Shown here: in pieces, positions 7,956-16,786 of the stretch
Layout: each line of letters starts with the position of its first letter
Position numbering within the stretch: the first letter of the stretch is position 1
Assembly (NCBI RefSeq): GCF_012927105.1
Contig: NZ_JABBFV010000001.1
Location: forward strand, 62,001-126,000
Length of the DNA stretch: 64,000 nucleotides
Direction of reading: 5' to 3'
DNA from: Sphingobium psychrophilum
GTDB lineage: Bacteria; Pseudomonadota; Alphaproteobacteria; Sphingomonadales; Sphingomonadaceae
Made by a program: the position numbers and the translations under genes
The notes under the pieces: generated by a model
Databases searched by the model: none
Told to the model about the DNA's origin: nothing
What the model saw: the letters and a program-made list of their open reading frames with translations, nothing else

Positions 7956-9269
7956 ATGATGAAGCGGTTGGCGTTGAAGGCGATGCTGGCGGGCGCGGCT
8001 CTGTCGCTGTCCGTGGGCGGCTTGGCGCAGTCCAGCGCACCGCTTCATTCCCCTGCAGACGCGCAGACACTGGCGGCGATCAAGGCCCGTCCGACGGTCC
8101 AATCCGCGCTCGCCGCACTGGAGAGCGAGCATGACCAGTGGGTCGACACCATCGTCTCGCTCACCCAGATTCCAGCGCCGCCCTTTAAGGAAGAGGCGCG
8201 CGCCAAGGCCTATGCCGAGCGGTTCAAGGCCGCCGGCCTTGCCGATGTGGAGATTGACGAGGTCGGCAATGTGCTGGGCCTGCGGCGTGGCACCGGCAAG
8301 CCGGGCGGCAAGCTGATCGTCGTGTCGGCACATCTCGATACCGTCTTCCCCGAAGGCACCGACGTCACCGTCCGACGGGAGGGCAACAAGCTGTACGCGC
8401 CGGGCATAGGCGACGATGTCGCCGGCCTGGCCACCCAGCTTAGCCTGGTCAAGGCGCTGGCGGTTGGTAAGGTCGCGACCCCGATGGACATATTGTTCGT
8501 CGGCGATGTCGGCGAGGAAGGGCTGGGTGACCTGCGCGGGATCAAGCATCTGTTTCGCGAGGGGAAATATAAAGGCCGTATCGCCGCTTTCTTTTCGATC
8601 GACGACGGGTCGGTCGATGGCCTGACCAACGGTGGCGTCGGCTCCAAACGCTATCGGTTGACCTTCAAGGGGCCGGGCGGCCACAGCTTCGGCGCGTTCG
8701 GGCTGGTCAATCCGTTGACGGCAATGAGCCAGGCGATCGTCAATATCTACGGCATTGCCGTCCCCACATCCCCCAAGACCACCTATAGCGCCAGCGTTGT
8801 TGGTGGTGGTTCGTCGGTCAACGCGATCCCCAGCGAGGCATGGCTGCAACTGGACATGCGGTCCGAAAGCGCGGCAGAACTGGCGAAGCTGGAGCAGGCG
8901 GTCTTGGCGCAGGTCGACCTGGCGGTGGCATCGGAAAATAAGGCGCGATCGATCAAGGATGGCGCGATCAGTGTGGACAAGGCTCTGATCGGCGATCGCC
9001 CGGCGGGCATGACCGGCGCCGACACGGCGCTGGTCCGGCAAACCGCCGCCGCCTTCGCGACCGAGGGCGTTGCGGCCAGGCTCAGCTTCAGTTCGACCGA
9101 CGCGAATGTGCCGATGAACCTGGGCATCCCCGCCATCACGATCCCGCGGGCAGCGACGGGCGGGCGCGGCCATTCCTTGGACGAGTGGATCGATATAAAC
9201 CCGCGCGAGTCGCTGAAGGTGAAGCGGATGGACCTGCTCGCCATTCTTGCCGCGGCGGGCTTGCGCTAG
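7956..9269 (+). CDS. Secreted M20-family metallopeptidase
   Basis: This 437-residue protein is a zinc peptidase of the M20 (PepT/CPG2) family with a signal peptide (MMKRLALKAMLAGAALSLSV). Metal ligands and catalytic residues are present: SAHLDTVFP, GIGDDVAG, the glutamate pair in GEEGLGDLRG, and the late histidine in GRGHSLDEW. The lid domain begins near GPGGHSFGAFG. The start at ATG 7956 is chosen for its AAGGGGA ribosome-binding site and signal peptide. It stands alone downstream of a pseudogene scar, perhaps once serving the lost receptor with peptide uptake (inference). Confidence 0.9.
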   Translation: MMKRLALKAMLAGAALSLSVGGLAQSSAPLHSPADAQTLAAIKARPTVQSALAALESEHDQWVDTIVSLTQIPAPPFKEEARAKAYAERFKAAGLADVEIDEVGNVLGLRRGTGKPGGKLIVVSAHLDTVFPEGTDVTVRREGNKLYAPGIGDDVAGLATQLSLVKALAVGKVATPMDILFVGDVGEEGLGDLRGIKHLFREGKYKGRIAAFFSIDDGSVDGLTNGGVGSKRYRLTFKGPGGHSFGAFGLVNPLTAMSQAIVNIYGIAVPTSPKTTYSASVVGGGSSVNAIPSEAWLQLDMRSESAAELAKLEQAVLAQVDLAVASENKARSIKDGAISVDKALIGDRPAGMTGADTALVRQTAAAFATEGVAARLSFSSTDANVPMNLGIPAITIPRAATGGRGHSLDEWIDINPRESLKVKRMDLLAILAAAGLR

Positions 9270-9334
9270 GCGGCGTCTCAATCTTCTCCAGCCGCCGTCC
9301 TCATCTCATTCTTCGTTCGTACCCGACGCTGCGA

Positions 9335-10435
9335 TCAGAAGAGAATGACCGGCTTGATCGCTACGCCGCTCTCCGAATCTCGGAAGGCATCGTTGATGCT
9401 TTCAAACGGGTAGAAGCGGATCAGTCTGTCGAAGGGAAATCGCCCCGACTGATGCAGCGCAACCAGTTGTGGGATGAAGGTCTTGGGATCGGCGTCGCCC
9501 TCCACGATGCCGCGCACCGCGCGGCCGCCGCTCATCACATGCGACACATCCGCCTGGAACATCGTGCCGGGCGCGGCGGCGCCGACAATCCCGCAAGTGC
9601 CGCGGATACCCAGCATCGCAATGGCCTGCTGGATGGCGATCGGCAGGCCCGTACAGTCGATGGCATAATCCACCCCGCCCGGCACGCGGGCGAGGACTTG
9701 GGCGACCGGATCTTCGGACCGGCCGTTGATCGTCAATGTCGCCCCCAGTTCGGCCGCCAGCGCCAGGCGATCGTCGTTCAGATCGACCGCGATGATCTCG
9801 GCAGCGCCGACCAACTTCGCCGCCATGATCGCGGACAGGCCGACCGATCCGGTGCCCATGACCACGACGGTCTGGCCGGCCTGAACGTCAAGCGCGTTCA
9901 TCACCGCCCCCGCGCCGGTCAATATGCCGCAGCCGAGCGGTCCGGCGATGCGCAGGTCCAGATCGGCCGGCACGACCACGGCATTGCGTTCGTGGCACAT
10001 GGCGTGGGTCGCGAAGGAGGATTGGCCGAATATATTGGCGAACACCGGGTCGCCATCGGCCGTTGAGAGGGCGGTGCTGCCGTCGGGGCGGGTGCCAAAG
10101 AAATTGCGCGGGAAGAATTCGTGGCAATAGCTGCTGTGGTCCGAACAACAAGTTGGACAGTTGCCACAGCTATTATAGCTCATCACCACAGGATCGCCCG
10201 GACGGATGTCGGTCACGCCATCGCCCACCTGTTCGACGATGCCCGCACCTTCATGACCCAGGACCACTGGCTGGGGCACCGGTACGCCCTGCTGCCACAT
10301 GGTCGCATCGGTATGGCAGACCCCGGTGGCGACCAGCCGCACCAATATTTCGCCCGCGCGGGGCGGTTCGATGGTCAGCGGCCGGATGACCATGGGGCGG
10401 TCCGATGCTTCGACGACGGCGGCGCGGATGTCCAT
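9335..10435 (-). CDS. Zinc-dependent alcohol dehydrogenase (aryl-alcohol/class III type)
   Basis: This 366-residue medium-chain dehydrogenase oxidises alcohols with NAD(P). Catalytic zinc ligands are in VCHTD and LGHEGAG; the structural zinc site is CGNCPTC...C; the cofactor loop is GTGSVG. The overall form resembles XylB-type benzyl/aryl-alcohol dehydrogenases. The start at ATG 10435 is chosen for GAGGA upstream; earlier ATGs add non-family residues. It is divergent from the TonB receptor, with LacI-type operators in the gap, so it is probably co-regulated with the sugar-acid locus. Confidence 0.9.
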   Translation of the reverse strand: MDIRAAVVEASDRPMVIRPLTIEPPRAGEILVRLVATGVCHTDATMWQQGVPVPQPVVLGHEGAGIVEQVGDGVTDIRPGDPVVMSYNSCGNCPTCCSDHSSYCHEFFPRNFFGTRPDGSTALSTADGDPVFANIFGQSSFATHAMCHERNAVVVPADLDLRIAGPLGCGILTGAGAVMNALDVQAGQTVVVMGTGSVGLSAIMAAKLVGAAEIIAVDLNDDRLALAAELGATLTINGRSEDPVAQVLARVPGGVDYAIDCTGLPIAIQQAIAMLGIRGTCGIVGAAAPGTMFQADVSHVMSGGRAVRGIVEGDADPKTFIPQLVALHQSGRFPFDRLIRFYPFESINDAFRDSESGVAIKPVILF

Positions 10436-10466
10436 CTTTGTCCTCTCTTCATTATCCATATAGTTT

Positions 10467-10483
10467 ATGGGACCGATATCAAA
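10467..10483. promoter_or_regulatory. LacI-type operator upstream of alcohol dehydrogenase
   Basis: The sequence TGGGACCGATATCA matches almost exactly the site upstream of idnD at 20197-20210. A central CG flanked by imperfect inverted halves is typical of GntR/LacI-family operators. It lies about 30 bp upstream of the start of the minus-strand alcohol dehydrogenase gene. Confidence 0.55.
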
Positions 10484-10655
10484 TGTCGTTCCAATGTCCA
10501 AGTGCGGGATGCGGCGAAATCATTTTTTCTCTGGCTCAGGGGCGGAATATGACGGTAAAAAGCCAAATAGGGCCTGTATGCAGGACATTTTCATGGGCAG
10601 CGCAAATGTCATTCTTTGGGTGCAGGGGGATTGCCTTGATCAAACACATTCGCTA

Positions 10656-10671
10656 ATGTGACCGATATCAC
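10656..10671. promoter_or_regulatory. LacI-type operator upstream of TonB receptor
   Basis: The sequence TGTGACCGATATCAC shares the ACCGATATCA core with sites at 10467 and 20197. It has GTGA/TCAC inverted ends. It lies about 45 bp before the receptor start, consistent with repression of that gene by the LacI-family protein encoded at 17666-18748. Confidence 0.55.
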
Positions 10672-10715
10672 GATAAAGCGGATGGCAAATCCGAGAGTGT
10701 TGGGAGGATGGGAAT

Positions 10716-13553
10716 ATGAATCTTCATTTGGTATCTCGCTTCAAATACGGGCTTCTGGGTAGCGTCGCGCTGTGCGCCTTGCCCCATGTCGCGATGGCGC
10801 AGGACGCCGCGCCGCAGCCCCAGCAGGCAGCGGTCGATGACGCGGCAACCGCCGACATCGTCGTCACCGGATCGCGCATCGCCCGTTCGGGCTTCAATGC
10901 GCCCACGCCCGTCACCGTGGTCGGCGGCGAGCGGCTGGAGCAGCGCGCCATCACCAATGTCGGCGACGCGCTCAATGAACTACCGTCCTTCCGGCCGCTG
11001 GTGACCCCGGCGACGCAGCAGGCGGTGGGCGGCAATATCGGTGCGCGCGTGCTTGACCTGCGCGGCCTGGGGGCCACCCGGACGCTGGTGCTGCTCGACG
11101 GCAAGCGTTTCGTGCCGTCGACCACGCAGGGCACGATCGACGTCAACCTGATCCCCAGTTCGCTGGTGTCGCGTACCGAAGTCGTGACTGGCGGCGCGTC
11201 GGCGGCCTATGGGTCGGACGCGGTGGCCGGCGTCGTCAACTTCATCCTCGACCGCAATCTGACGGGCCTGAAAGGATCGATCCAGGCGGGCATATCCGAC
11301 CGCGGCGATTATGCCGGGCAGAATGCGCAACTCGCCTGGGGCACGAAGTTCGCCGACGACAAGGGCCATTTCATGATCGCGGGCGAATATGACCGGTCGG
11401 ACGGGATGGGCGATTGCTACACCCGCGACTGGTGCCCGCGCGAACAGCTGATCGGCAACAGCCCGGCGGGGTCGGGCGGCCTGCCCGCCAGCATCCGTGG
11501 CGGCCCGGCCGGCACCGGCAATATCTCGTCCGGTGGCCTGATCGTCGCCAATGGAGGGCCGCTGCGGGGTCTGGCGTTCAACGCGGACGGCACGACGCAT
11601 GCGTATGATTTCGGCACCATCTACGGCACCAACCCGTCGCCGCTCTTTACGCAAGGCGGTGAGGAATCGGTGCGCAACGGCTTCCTCGACGGCATATTGC
11701 TGATCCCGCCGGTCAAGCGCTTCGTGGCCTATAGCCAGGCCTCCTATGAATTTTCCGATGCATTGAAGGCCAATCTGGACCTGTCCTATGCCCGGTCGCA
11801 GGGCATGGTGATCGGATCGGTTGCCCGCACGACGCAGACGATCCAGCGCAACAATGCCTATCTGCCGGACGGCGTCGCGGCGATCATGGACGCGAACGCC
11901 ATCACCTCCTTCACCCTGGGCCGCGCGCTGATGGACCTGGGCGGATCGGTCAACCATAGCGATAACAAGACCTATCGCGCCGTACTGTCATTGGAAGGCA
12001 AGATCAGCGATAACTGGCGCTGGGACGCCTATTATCAATATGGCCGCAATAAATTCCGCCAGGATTATAGCGGCAACGTCGTCGGGTCGCGCGTCACCAA
12101 CGCCGCCAATGCGGTGAATGTGAACGGCCAGGTGGTATGCGGCATCAATGCCGACGCCAGCGCCGCGAATGACGATAGCAGCTGCGTGCCGATCAACCTG
12201 TTCGGCCCCGGCAATATCTCGCCACAAGCCGCCGCCTATATCGCGCCGTCGGGTTATCAGACCACCGACACCACCGAACATGTGGTCGCGGCCAACATCA
12301 ATGGCGCGGTCTTCGCGCTGCCGGGCGGCGACTTCTCGATCGCGGTGGGCGGCGAATATCGCAGCGACAAGGCGGTCGGCACCGCTGACGCCCTGTCCAC
12401 CGCCAACGCCTTCTGGTCGTTCAACGGCAAAGCGGTGAATGGCAGCATCCGGGTCGCCGAAGCCTATCTAGAGGCGCAGGCGCCAATCCTGAGGGACGTC
12501 GCCTTCGCCCAGACGCTGGAACTGAACGGCGCGGTCCGTCGCACCCATTATCGCCGCTCCAGCCCCGGCCTCGACACCACCAGCGTCAATGCGACCACCT
12601 GGAAGCTGGGCGGCATCTATGCGCCGATCGAGGAAGTGCGTTTCCGCGTCACCCGGTCGCGCGACATCCGCGCGCCCAACCTGACCGAACTTTTCGGTCC
12701 GGTGACGCTAGGCCGCACGACGATCGTCGATCCGCTCAACAATGGCGCGCAGATTCAGGTGAACAGCTTCTCTGGCGCCAACCAGCAACTGTCGCCGGAA
12801 AAGGCCGATACCTGGACGGCGGGCGTGGTGCTGGCACCCAAGGGTTTCCTGCGCAACGTCCGCTTCTCGGTCGATTATTATGACATCGACCTGCAAGGCG
12901 CGATTTCGACGCTGGGCGCGCAGGTGTTGGTCGATCGCTGTGCGGGCGGGCAGACATCGCTGTGCGACTTCGTACAGCGTGATGCGTCCGGCACGCTCAC
13001 CAGCGTCAGCGACGTGCTCCAGAATGTCAGCCAGGTGCGCAATCGCGGCATCGATTTCGAGGCGACCTATCGCACCAATGTCGGTTCGCTCGGTAGCCTG
13101 GACTTCCGCCTGCTGGCGACCCGATACCTGAAGCTGGAGATTGGCGGCATCGACCGGACTGGCCAGACCGGCTATCGTCCCGGCACCACCACGGGCGTTC
13201 CTGACTGGATCGTGGATGGCACGGTCGTCTGGGATCTGGGTAGCGTCGCTCTTAACCTGCACGGCAAATATATCCCCAAGGGTGTGTTCGACACGACCTT
13301 GGTCGGCCCGGAGGATGATGGCTATTCGCCCGGCCTGCCGAATAGCGTCAACAGCAACCGCGTTGCGGGCCGCTTCTACCTCGACTTGGGCGCCACGGTG
13401 AAGGTGAACGATCAGTTCGAGCTGTTCGGCGTGGTTAACAATCTGCTGGATAAAGACCCGCCGCTCGCCGCCAGCGCGCAAGGGGGCACCAACCAGGTCT
13501 ATTTCGATCCGATCGGCCGTTATTTCAAGGTCGGCGCGCGCGTTCGCATGTAA
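10716..13553 (+). CDS. TonB-dependent receptor (sugar-acid/aromatic locus)
   Basis: This 945-residue outer-membrane receptor has a signal peptide (to about residue 28, AMAQ) and a TonB box-like ADIVVTGSRI segment. The plug domain contains TLVLLDGKRF and the GGASAAYGSDAVAGVVNF motif, and a long beta-barrel ends in VRM. The length and plug style match the large sphingomonad receptors for organic substrates rather than siderophores. GGGAGGATG precedes the start. It is followed after 29 bp by a PEP-mutase-family enzyme. The upstream LacI-type operator suggests induction with the idonate/gluconate genes, so it may import a sugar acid or aldonate oligomer (inference). Confidence 0.92.
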   Translation: MNLHLVSRFKYGLLGSVALCALPHVAMAQDAAPQPQQAAVDDAATADIVVTGSRIARSGFNAPTPVTVVGGERLEQRAITNVGDALNELPSFRPLVTPATQQAVGGNIGARVLDLRGLGATRTLVLLDGKRFVPSTTQGTIDVNLIPSSLVSRTEVVTGGASAAYGSDAVAGVVNFILDRNLTGLKGSIQAGISDRGDYAGQNAQLAWGTKFADDKGHFMIAGEYDRSDGMGDCYTRDWCPREQLIGNSPAGSGGLPASIRGGPAGTGNISSGGLIVANGGPLRGLAFNADGTTHAYDFGTIYGTNPSPLFTQGGEESVRNGFLDGILLIPPVKRFVAYSQASYEFSDALKANLDLSYARSQGMVIGSVARTTQTIQRNNAYLPDGVAAIMDANAITSFTLGRALMDLGGSVNHSDNKTYRAVLSLEGKISDNWRWDAYYQYGRNKFRQDYSGNVVGSRVTNAANAVNVNGQVVCGINADASAANDDSSCVPINLFGPGNISPQAAAYIAPSGYQTTDTTEHVVAANINGAVFALPGGDFSIAVGGEYRSDKAVGTADALSTANAFWSFNGKAVNGSIRVAEAYLEAQAPILRDVAFAQTLELNGAVRRTHYRRSSPGLDTTSVNATTWKLGGIYAPIEEVRFRVTRSRDIRAPNLTELFGPVTLGRTTIVDPLNNGAQIQVNSFSGANQQLSPEKADTWTAGVVLAPKGFLRNVRFSVDYYDIDLQGAISTLGAQVLVDRCAGGQTSLCDFVQRDASGTLTSVSDVLQNVSQVRNRGIDFEATYRTNVGSLGSLDFRLLATRYLKLEIGGIDRTGQTGYRPGTTTGVPDWIVDGTVVWDLGSVALNLHGKYIPKGVFDTTLVGPEDDGYSPGLPNSVNSNRVAGRFYLDLGATVKVNDQFELFGVVNNLLDKDPPLAASAQGGTNQVYFDPIGRYFKVGARVRM

Positions 13554-13582
13554 CTGATTCAACTAAGGAAACTGGCAAGCAC

Positions 13583-14527
13583 ATGGCAAAGAAGACTCTG
13601 CAACAACTGCTCGAAACCAGCGACAAATGCATCGTCGCCCCCTGCGTCTACGACTGTGCGTCAGCGCGGGCGGTGGAGATGGTCGGTTTCGAGGCGATGA
13701 TGCTGTCGGGCGGCGAAGTGTCGATCGCGATGAACGGCGTGATCGACTATGGCTTCAACAACCTGACCGATGTGGAATGGATCACAAGCCGCATCAGCCA
13801 GACGTCGCCCATTCCGCTGGCCGCCGATATCGAGGATGGCTTTGGCGGGCCGCTGGCCGTCTATCGCAGCGCCCGACGCATGGCGATGGCGGGCGCGACC
13901 GCGCTGCAACTGGAGGATGCCGACGATATGGAGGAATCCACCGGCCTGCTGCCGCGCGAACGCTATCTGGAAAAGGTGCGGGCGGCGCTCGCGGCGCTGG
14001 AGGGCACCAACTGCTTTCTGATCGCGCGCACCAACGCCGACCCGGAAACGCAGATGGACGAAGGGTGCGAGCGGATGCGGCTGGCGCATGAGTTGGGCGC
14101 GAAGATGACCACGGTGGTCAAGATCGGCACGCTGGAACATGCCCAATATGTGTCGTCCAAGGTCCCGGGGTGGAAGATGTTCCCCGATGTGCGCAACGTC
14201 AACGGCAAGCCCGCGGTCACGGTGGACCAGATCCATCCCCTCGGCTTCAACATGATGACGATGCATTATACGCTCAAAGCCGCGATGGACGGGATGCTGG
14301 AACATGGCATCAAAAACTTCGCGCAGCAGGGTTGTGACTATACCTGCGAGAAGGTCGATGCGACCGGCATCATGGGCATGAGCGCCACGCCTTTGTTCGA
14401 TCCGCAAAGCTATATGGAATTGGAAGGCCGTTTTTCCGGCCGCGCCAAGGAATATACGATCGTCGGCAACCATGTCGAAAGCTTCCCCGACGGTTTCGTC
14501 CGTTCCTCGATCGACGATCGCCTCTGA
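13583..14527 (+). CDS. Isocitrate lyase/PEP mutase family enzyme
   Basis: This 314-residue TIM-barrel enzyme belongs to the isocitrate lyase/phosphoenolpyruvate mutase superfamily. PLAADIEDGFGG carries the Mg-binding aspartates and ALQLEDADD the next acidic site; FLIARTNAD is a conserved strand. The KKCGH-type active-site loop of true isocitrate or methylisocitrate lyase is absent, so a 2-oxo- or hydroxy-acid lyase such as an oxaloacetate hydrolase or a sugar-acid-derived lyase is more likely. It shares an operon with the receptor and ends before a strong terminator. Confidence 0.85.
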   Translation: MAKKTLQQLLETSDKCIVAPCVYDCASARAVEMVGFEAMMLSGGEVSIAMNGVIDYGFNNLTDVEWITSRISQTSPIPLAADIEDGFGGPLAVYRSARRMAMAGATALQLEDADDMEESTGLLPRERYLEKVRAALAALEGTNCFLIARTNADPETQMDEGCERMRLAHELGAKMTTVVKIGTLEHAQYVSSKVPGWKMFPDVRNVNGKPAVTVDQIHPLGFNMMTMHYTLKAAMDGMLEHGIKNFAQQGCDYTCEKVDATGIMGMSATPLFDPQSYMELEGRFSGRAKEYTIVGNHVESFPDGFVRSSIDDRL

Positions 14528-14552
14528 GAAAGGGTTAGCCTCTCCCCCCTGA

Positions 14553-14591
14553 AAAGCCCGGTCGTCTGCACGCGGCCGGGCTTTCTTTTTA
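14553..14591 (+). terminator. Rho-independent terminator
   Basis: A 9-bp stem AAAGCCCGG/CCGGGCTTT is followed by CTTTTT. It lies 25 bp after the PEP-mutase-family gene and ends the receptor operon. Confidence 0.9.
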
Positions 14592-14631
14592 TGGGCGGGG
14601 CGAGAAAAACGACGTTAGCGGGCTGATAAGG

Positions 14632-14762
14632 ACAAAATGTTCGGAACCGACGTCCGACTGGCTGGTTTATGCTGTACCGAACGCGATCATCTTTGCCCCC
14701 CGCTCGATCCGTTCGGCTCCCTATCGAGGCCCCGCTGTCCCCCCGGCGGGGCCTCATTTATT
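14632..14762 (+). ncRNA. Candidate small RNA with C-rich loops
   Basis: Between two terminators there is no protein frame but strong RNA structure. Stem CCGAACG (14677-14683) pairs with CGTTCGG (14710-14716) and an inner GATC pairs with GATC, leaving a loop that exposes CCCCCC. A 10-bp perfect stem (14726-14735 with 14746-14755) whose loop again carries CCCCCC is followed by ATTTATT, resembling an intrinsic terminator. An upstream GTTCGG (14639-14644) could compete for the same partner. C-rich loops that can mask Shine-Dalgarno sites are common in alphaproteobacterial small RNAs. No convincing promoter was seen. Confidence 0.4.
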
Positions 14763-14898
14763 GGGGCCTGAACGGGCCGATGGGCGGCGGGACTCTCGCG
14801 ACGCTGAGCAAAGCTCTAGTTCACCGGCGGACATTTCAGGCATCGTCATGCTGAACATGTCCAGGGTGACGACGCTTAAATGTACCTTCTGGTCGCTT

Positions 14899-16251
14899 TT
14901 ACCCCGTCGATCCCGCCAGCCTTAGCGCGCGATAGGGGCGCAGAGCCAGCAGGAGCAGCACGCACATGATCGGGGCGGCGCAGCCGACGACGATGGCGAG
15001 GGAGTAGCGGATGTCGGTGGGGGCGGTGAAGAGATGGTCGGTCATGAAGCCGATCACCACCGGGCCGATGCCGATGCCGACCAGCGAGATCACCATGATG
15101 TAGAGCGCGGTCACCTGGCCACGCGCGCGGTTAGGCAGGATGAGTTGCAGCGCGGTGCCGGCGCAGGGAACGGGCATACAGCTTAAGAACATGGCGGGCG
15201 CGATCAGCGCCAGCGCCGCCCAAGCGTTCGGCATCAGCGGGGCGAGCGTGCCGAAGACACCGCAGGCGAGGAAGCCGAAGGCGGCGACGCGCAGATGGGC
15301 GTCGACATGGCCGGCGCGGGTCAGCCGGTCGCTGAGCCAGCCGGCAAAATAGGTGCCGCCCGTGCCGCAGATCATCATGATGAGGCCAAAGCCGATGCCG
15401 ACCTCAGCCGGGGTCCAGCCATAGACGCGGGAGAACAGAGCGGGGGTCCAGACATTATAGGCGAAGTTCACCACCGTCACCATCGAGAAGCCCGCGAACA
15501 TCAAAGTCAGCGCGCGGCGGCGGGCGCGGATGACGGCGAGAACTTCGGGGATGGTGAGCGGCGTCTTGCCGCCGGGGCCGCGTCGTTCCGGTTCCTTCAT
15601 GAAGAATAGCGCCGGGGCCAGCAGCAGGCCTGGCGCGCCGACGATCAGGAAGGCGGCCTGCCAGGGTTCCAGGCCAAAGGGCAGGCCGGACAGGGTCCAG
15701 CGCTCGGCGAGCCATTGCAGCAGCTTGCCGCCCGCCATGAAGGCAAGGCCGATGCCGAAGGGGGCGCTTAGGAAAAAGACGCTGACGGCGCGGCCGAGCT
15801 TTTCGGATGGGAACAGGTCGCTGAGCAACGACAGCCCGCTGGGCGTCACGCTGGCTTCGCCGCAGCCGACCGCGACGCGCGAGAGGAAGAGTTGCGAGAA
15901 GCTGCGCGCCAACCCCGACCCCATTGAGGCGAGGCTGAAGAAAAAGAGAGAGATGCCCAGCACGATGCGTCGTTCGTAGCGATCGGCGAGACGGCCCAAG
16001 GGTACAGCGCCCAGCGTGTAGAAGATGCCGAAGGCGACCCCCTGCAACAGCGCGAAGCTTGTGTCGTCGAGGCCGAATTCCGCCTTCACCGGCTCGACCG
16101 TCAGGTTGAGCACGACCCGGTCGAACTGCGAGGCGATCGAGGCGAGCGAGAGCAGCAGCGCCACGGTCCAGGCGCGGCGCGCGTCTGGCCAGGGGCGCTG
16201 GTCGGCGTCTGCTTCGGGGACAGGGATGTCCGGCTGGGTCATCAGGGCCAT
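14899..16251 (-). CDS. MFS transporter
   Basis: This protein of about 450 residues has twelve predicted membrane segments of the major facilitator superfamily. The cytoplasmic loop motif GRLADRYERR between helices 2 and 3 is the family signature. The overall form (SQFDRVVLNLTVEPVKAEF...) resembles the spinster/hexuronate-type group. ATG 16251 is preferred because AGAGG abuts the earlier in-frame ATG at 16257. As last gene of the minus-strand gluconate/idonate operon, it probably imports a sugar acid across the inner membrane, though its substrate cannot be read from sequence. Confidence 0.85.
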   Translation of the reverse strand: MALMTQPDIPVPEADADQRPWPDARRAWTVALLLSLASIASQFDRVVLNLTVEPVKAEFGLDDTSFALLQGVAFGIFYTLGAVPLGRLADRYERRIVLGISLFFFSLASMGSGLARSFSQLFLSRVAVGCGEASVTPSGLSLLSDLFPSEKLGRAVSVFFLSAPFGIGLAFMAGGKLLQWLAERWTLSGLPFGLEPWQAAFLIVGAPGLLLAPALFFMKEPERRGPGGKTPLTIPEVLAVIRARRRALTLMFAGFSMVTVVNFAYNVWTPALFSRVYGWTPAEVGIGFGLIMMICGTGGTYFAGWLSDRLTRAGHVDAHLRVAAFGFLACGVFGTLAPLMPNAWAALALIAPAMFLSCMPVPCAGTALQLILPNRARGQVTALYIMVISLVGIGIGPVVIGFMTDHLFTAPTDIRYSLAIVVGCAAPIMCVLLLLALRPYRALRLAGSTG

Positions 16252-16291
16252 GTTCATCCTCTTGTGGTACGGGCTGGCGACGGCAGCCTCT

Positions 16292-16786
16292 TTATGAATG
16301 GTGCAGTGCGGCTTCGATCAGGCGGACTTGTTCGGCGACCGGCAGAGTCCCGTCGAGGATCAGCGCCCGCTCGTCCGCATCCGGCAGTTCAAGCGTGGCG
16401 AGTTGGCTGTCGAGCAACGATGTCGGCATGAAATGGTCGGGCCGCTGACCCACGCGCCGTTCCAGATCGGCGCGCGACAGATGCGGCAGGGCGAATAATA
16501 TGTCGCCAACCTGCTGCCGGATGAGGTCGCGATAGCAGCGTTTAAGCGCGGAGCAGGCGGCGACTGCGCCGCCCTTCGACCCGGTGAGGGCGATGGCGAC
16601 GTTGCGCAGGAACAGCTGGCGCGCGGCATCGTCCAACGGGATGCCGGCGGTCATGCGTGCGACATTTTCGGGCGGATGGCAGAGGTCGCCTTCAACGAAG
16701 GTCCAGCCGAGATGCTGCGCCAGCGCGTGCGCCAGGGTCGATTTGCCGCAGCCGGCCACCCCCATCACCACGACCGCGCGAGTCAT
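16292..16786 (-). CDS. gntK: Gluconokinase
   Basis: This 164-residue kinase phosphorylates gluconate to 6-phosphogluconate with ATP. The P-loop MGVAGCGKST is intact, and EGDLCHPPENVARMTAGIPLDD and ALKRCYRDLIR match GntK-type gluconokinases. The length is normal for the family. The start overlaps the upstream stop (ATGA at 16783-16786). It completes the route from idonate via 5-ketogluconate and gluconate into the Entner-Doudoroff or pentose phosphate pathway. Confidence 0.93.
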   Translation of the reverse strand: MTRAVVVMGVAGCGKSTLAHALAQHLGWTFVEGDLCHPPENVARMTAGIPLDDAARQLFLRNVAIALTGSKGGAVAACSALKRCYRDLIRQQVGDILFALPHLSRADLERRVGQRPDHFMPTSLLDSQLATLELPDADERALILDGTLPVAEQVRLIEAALHHS

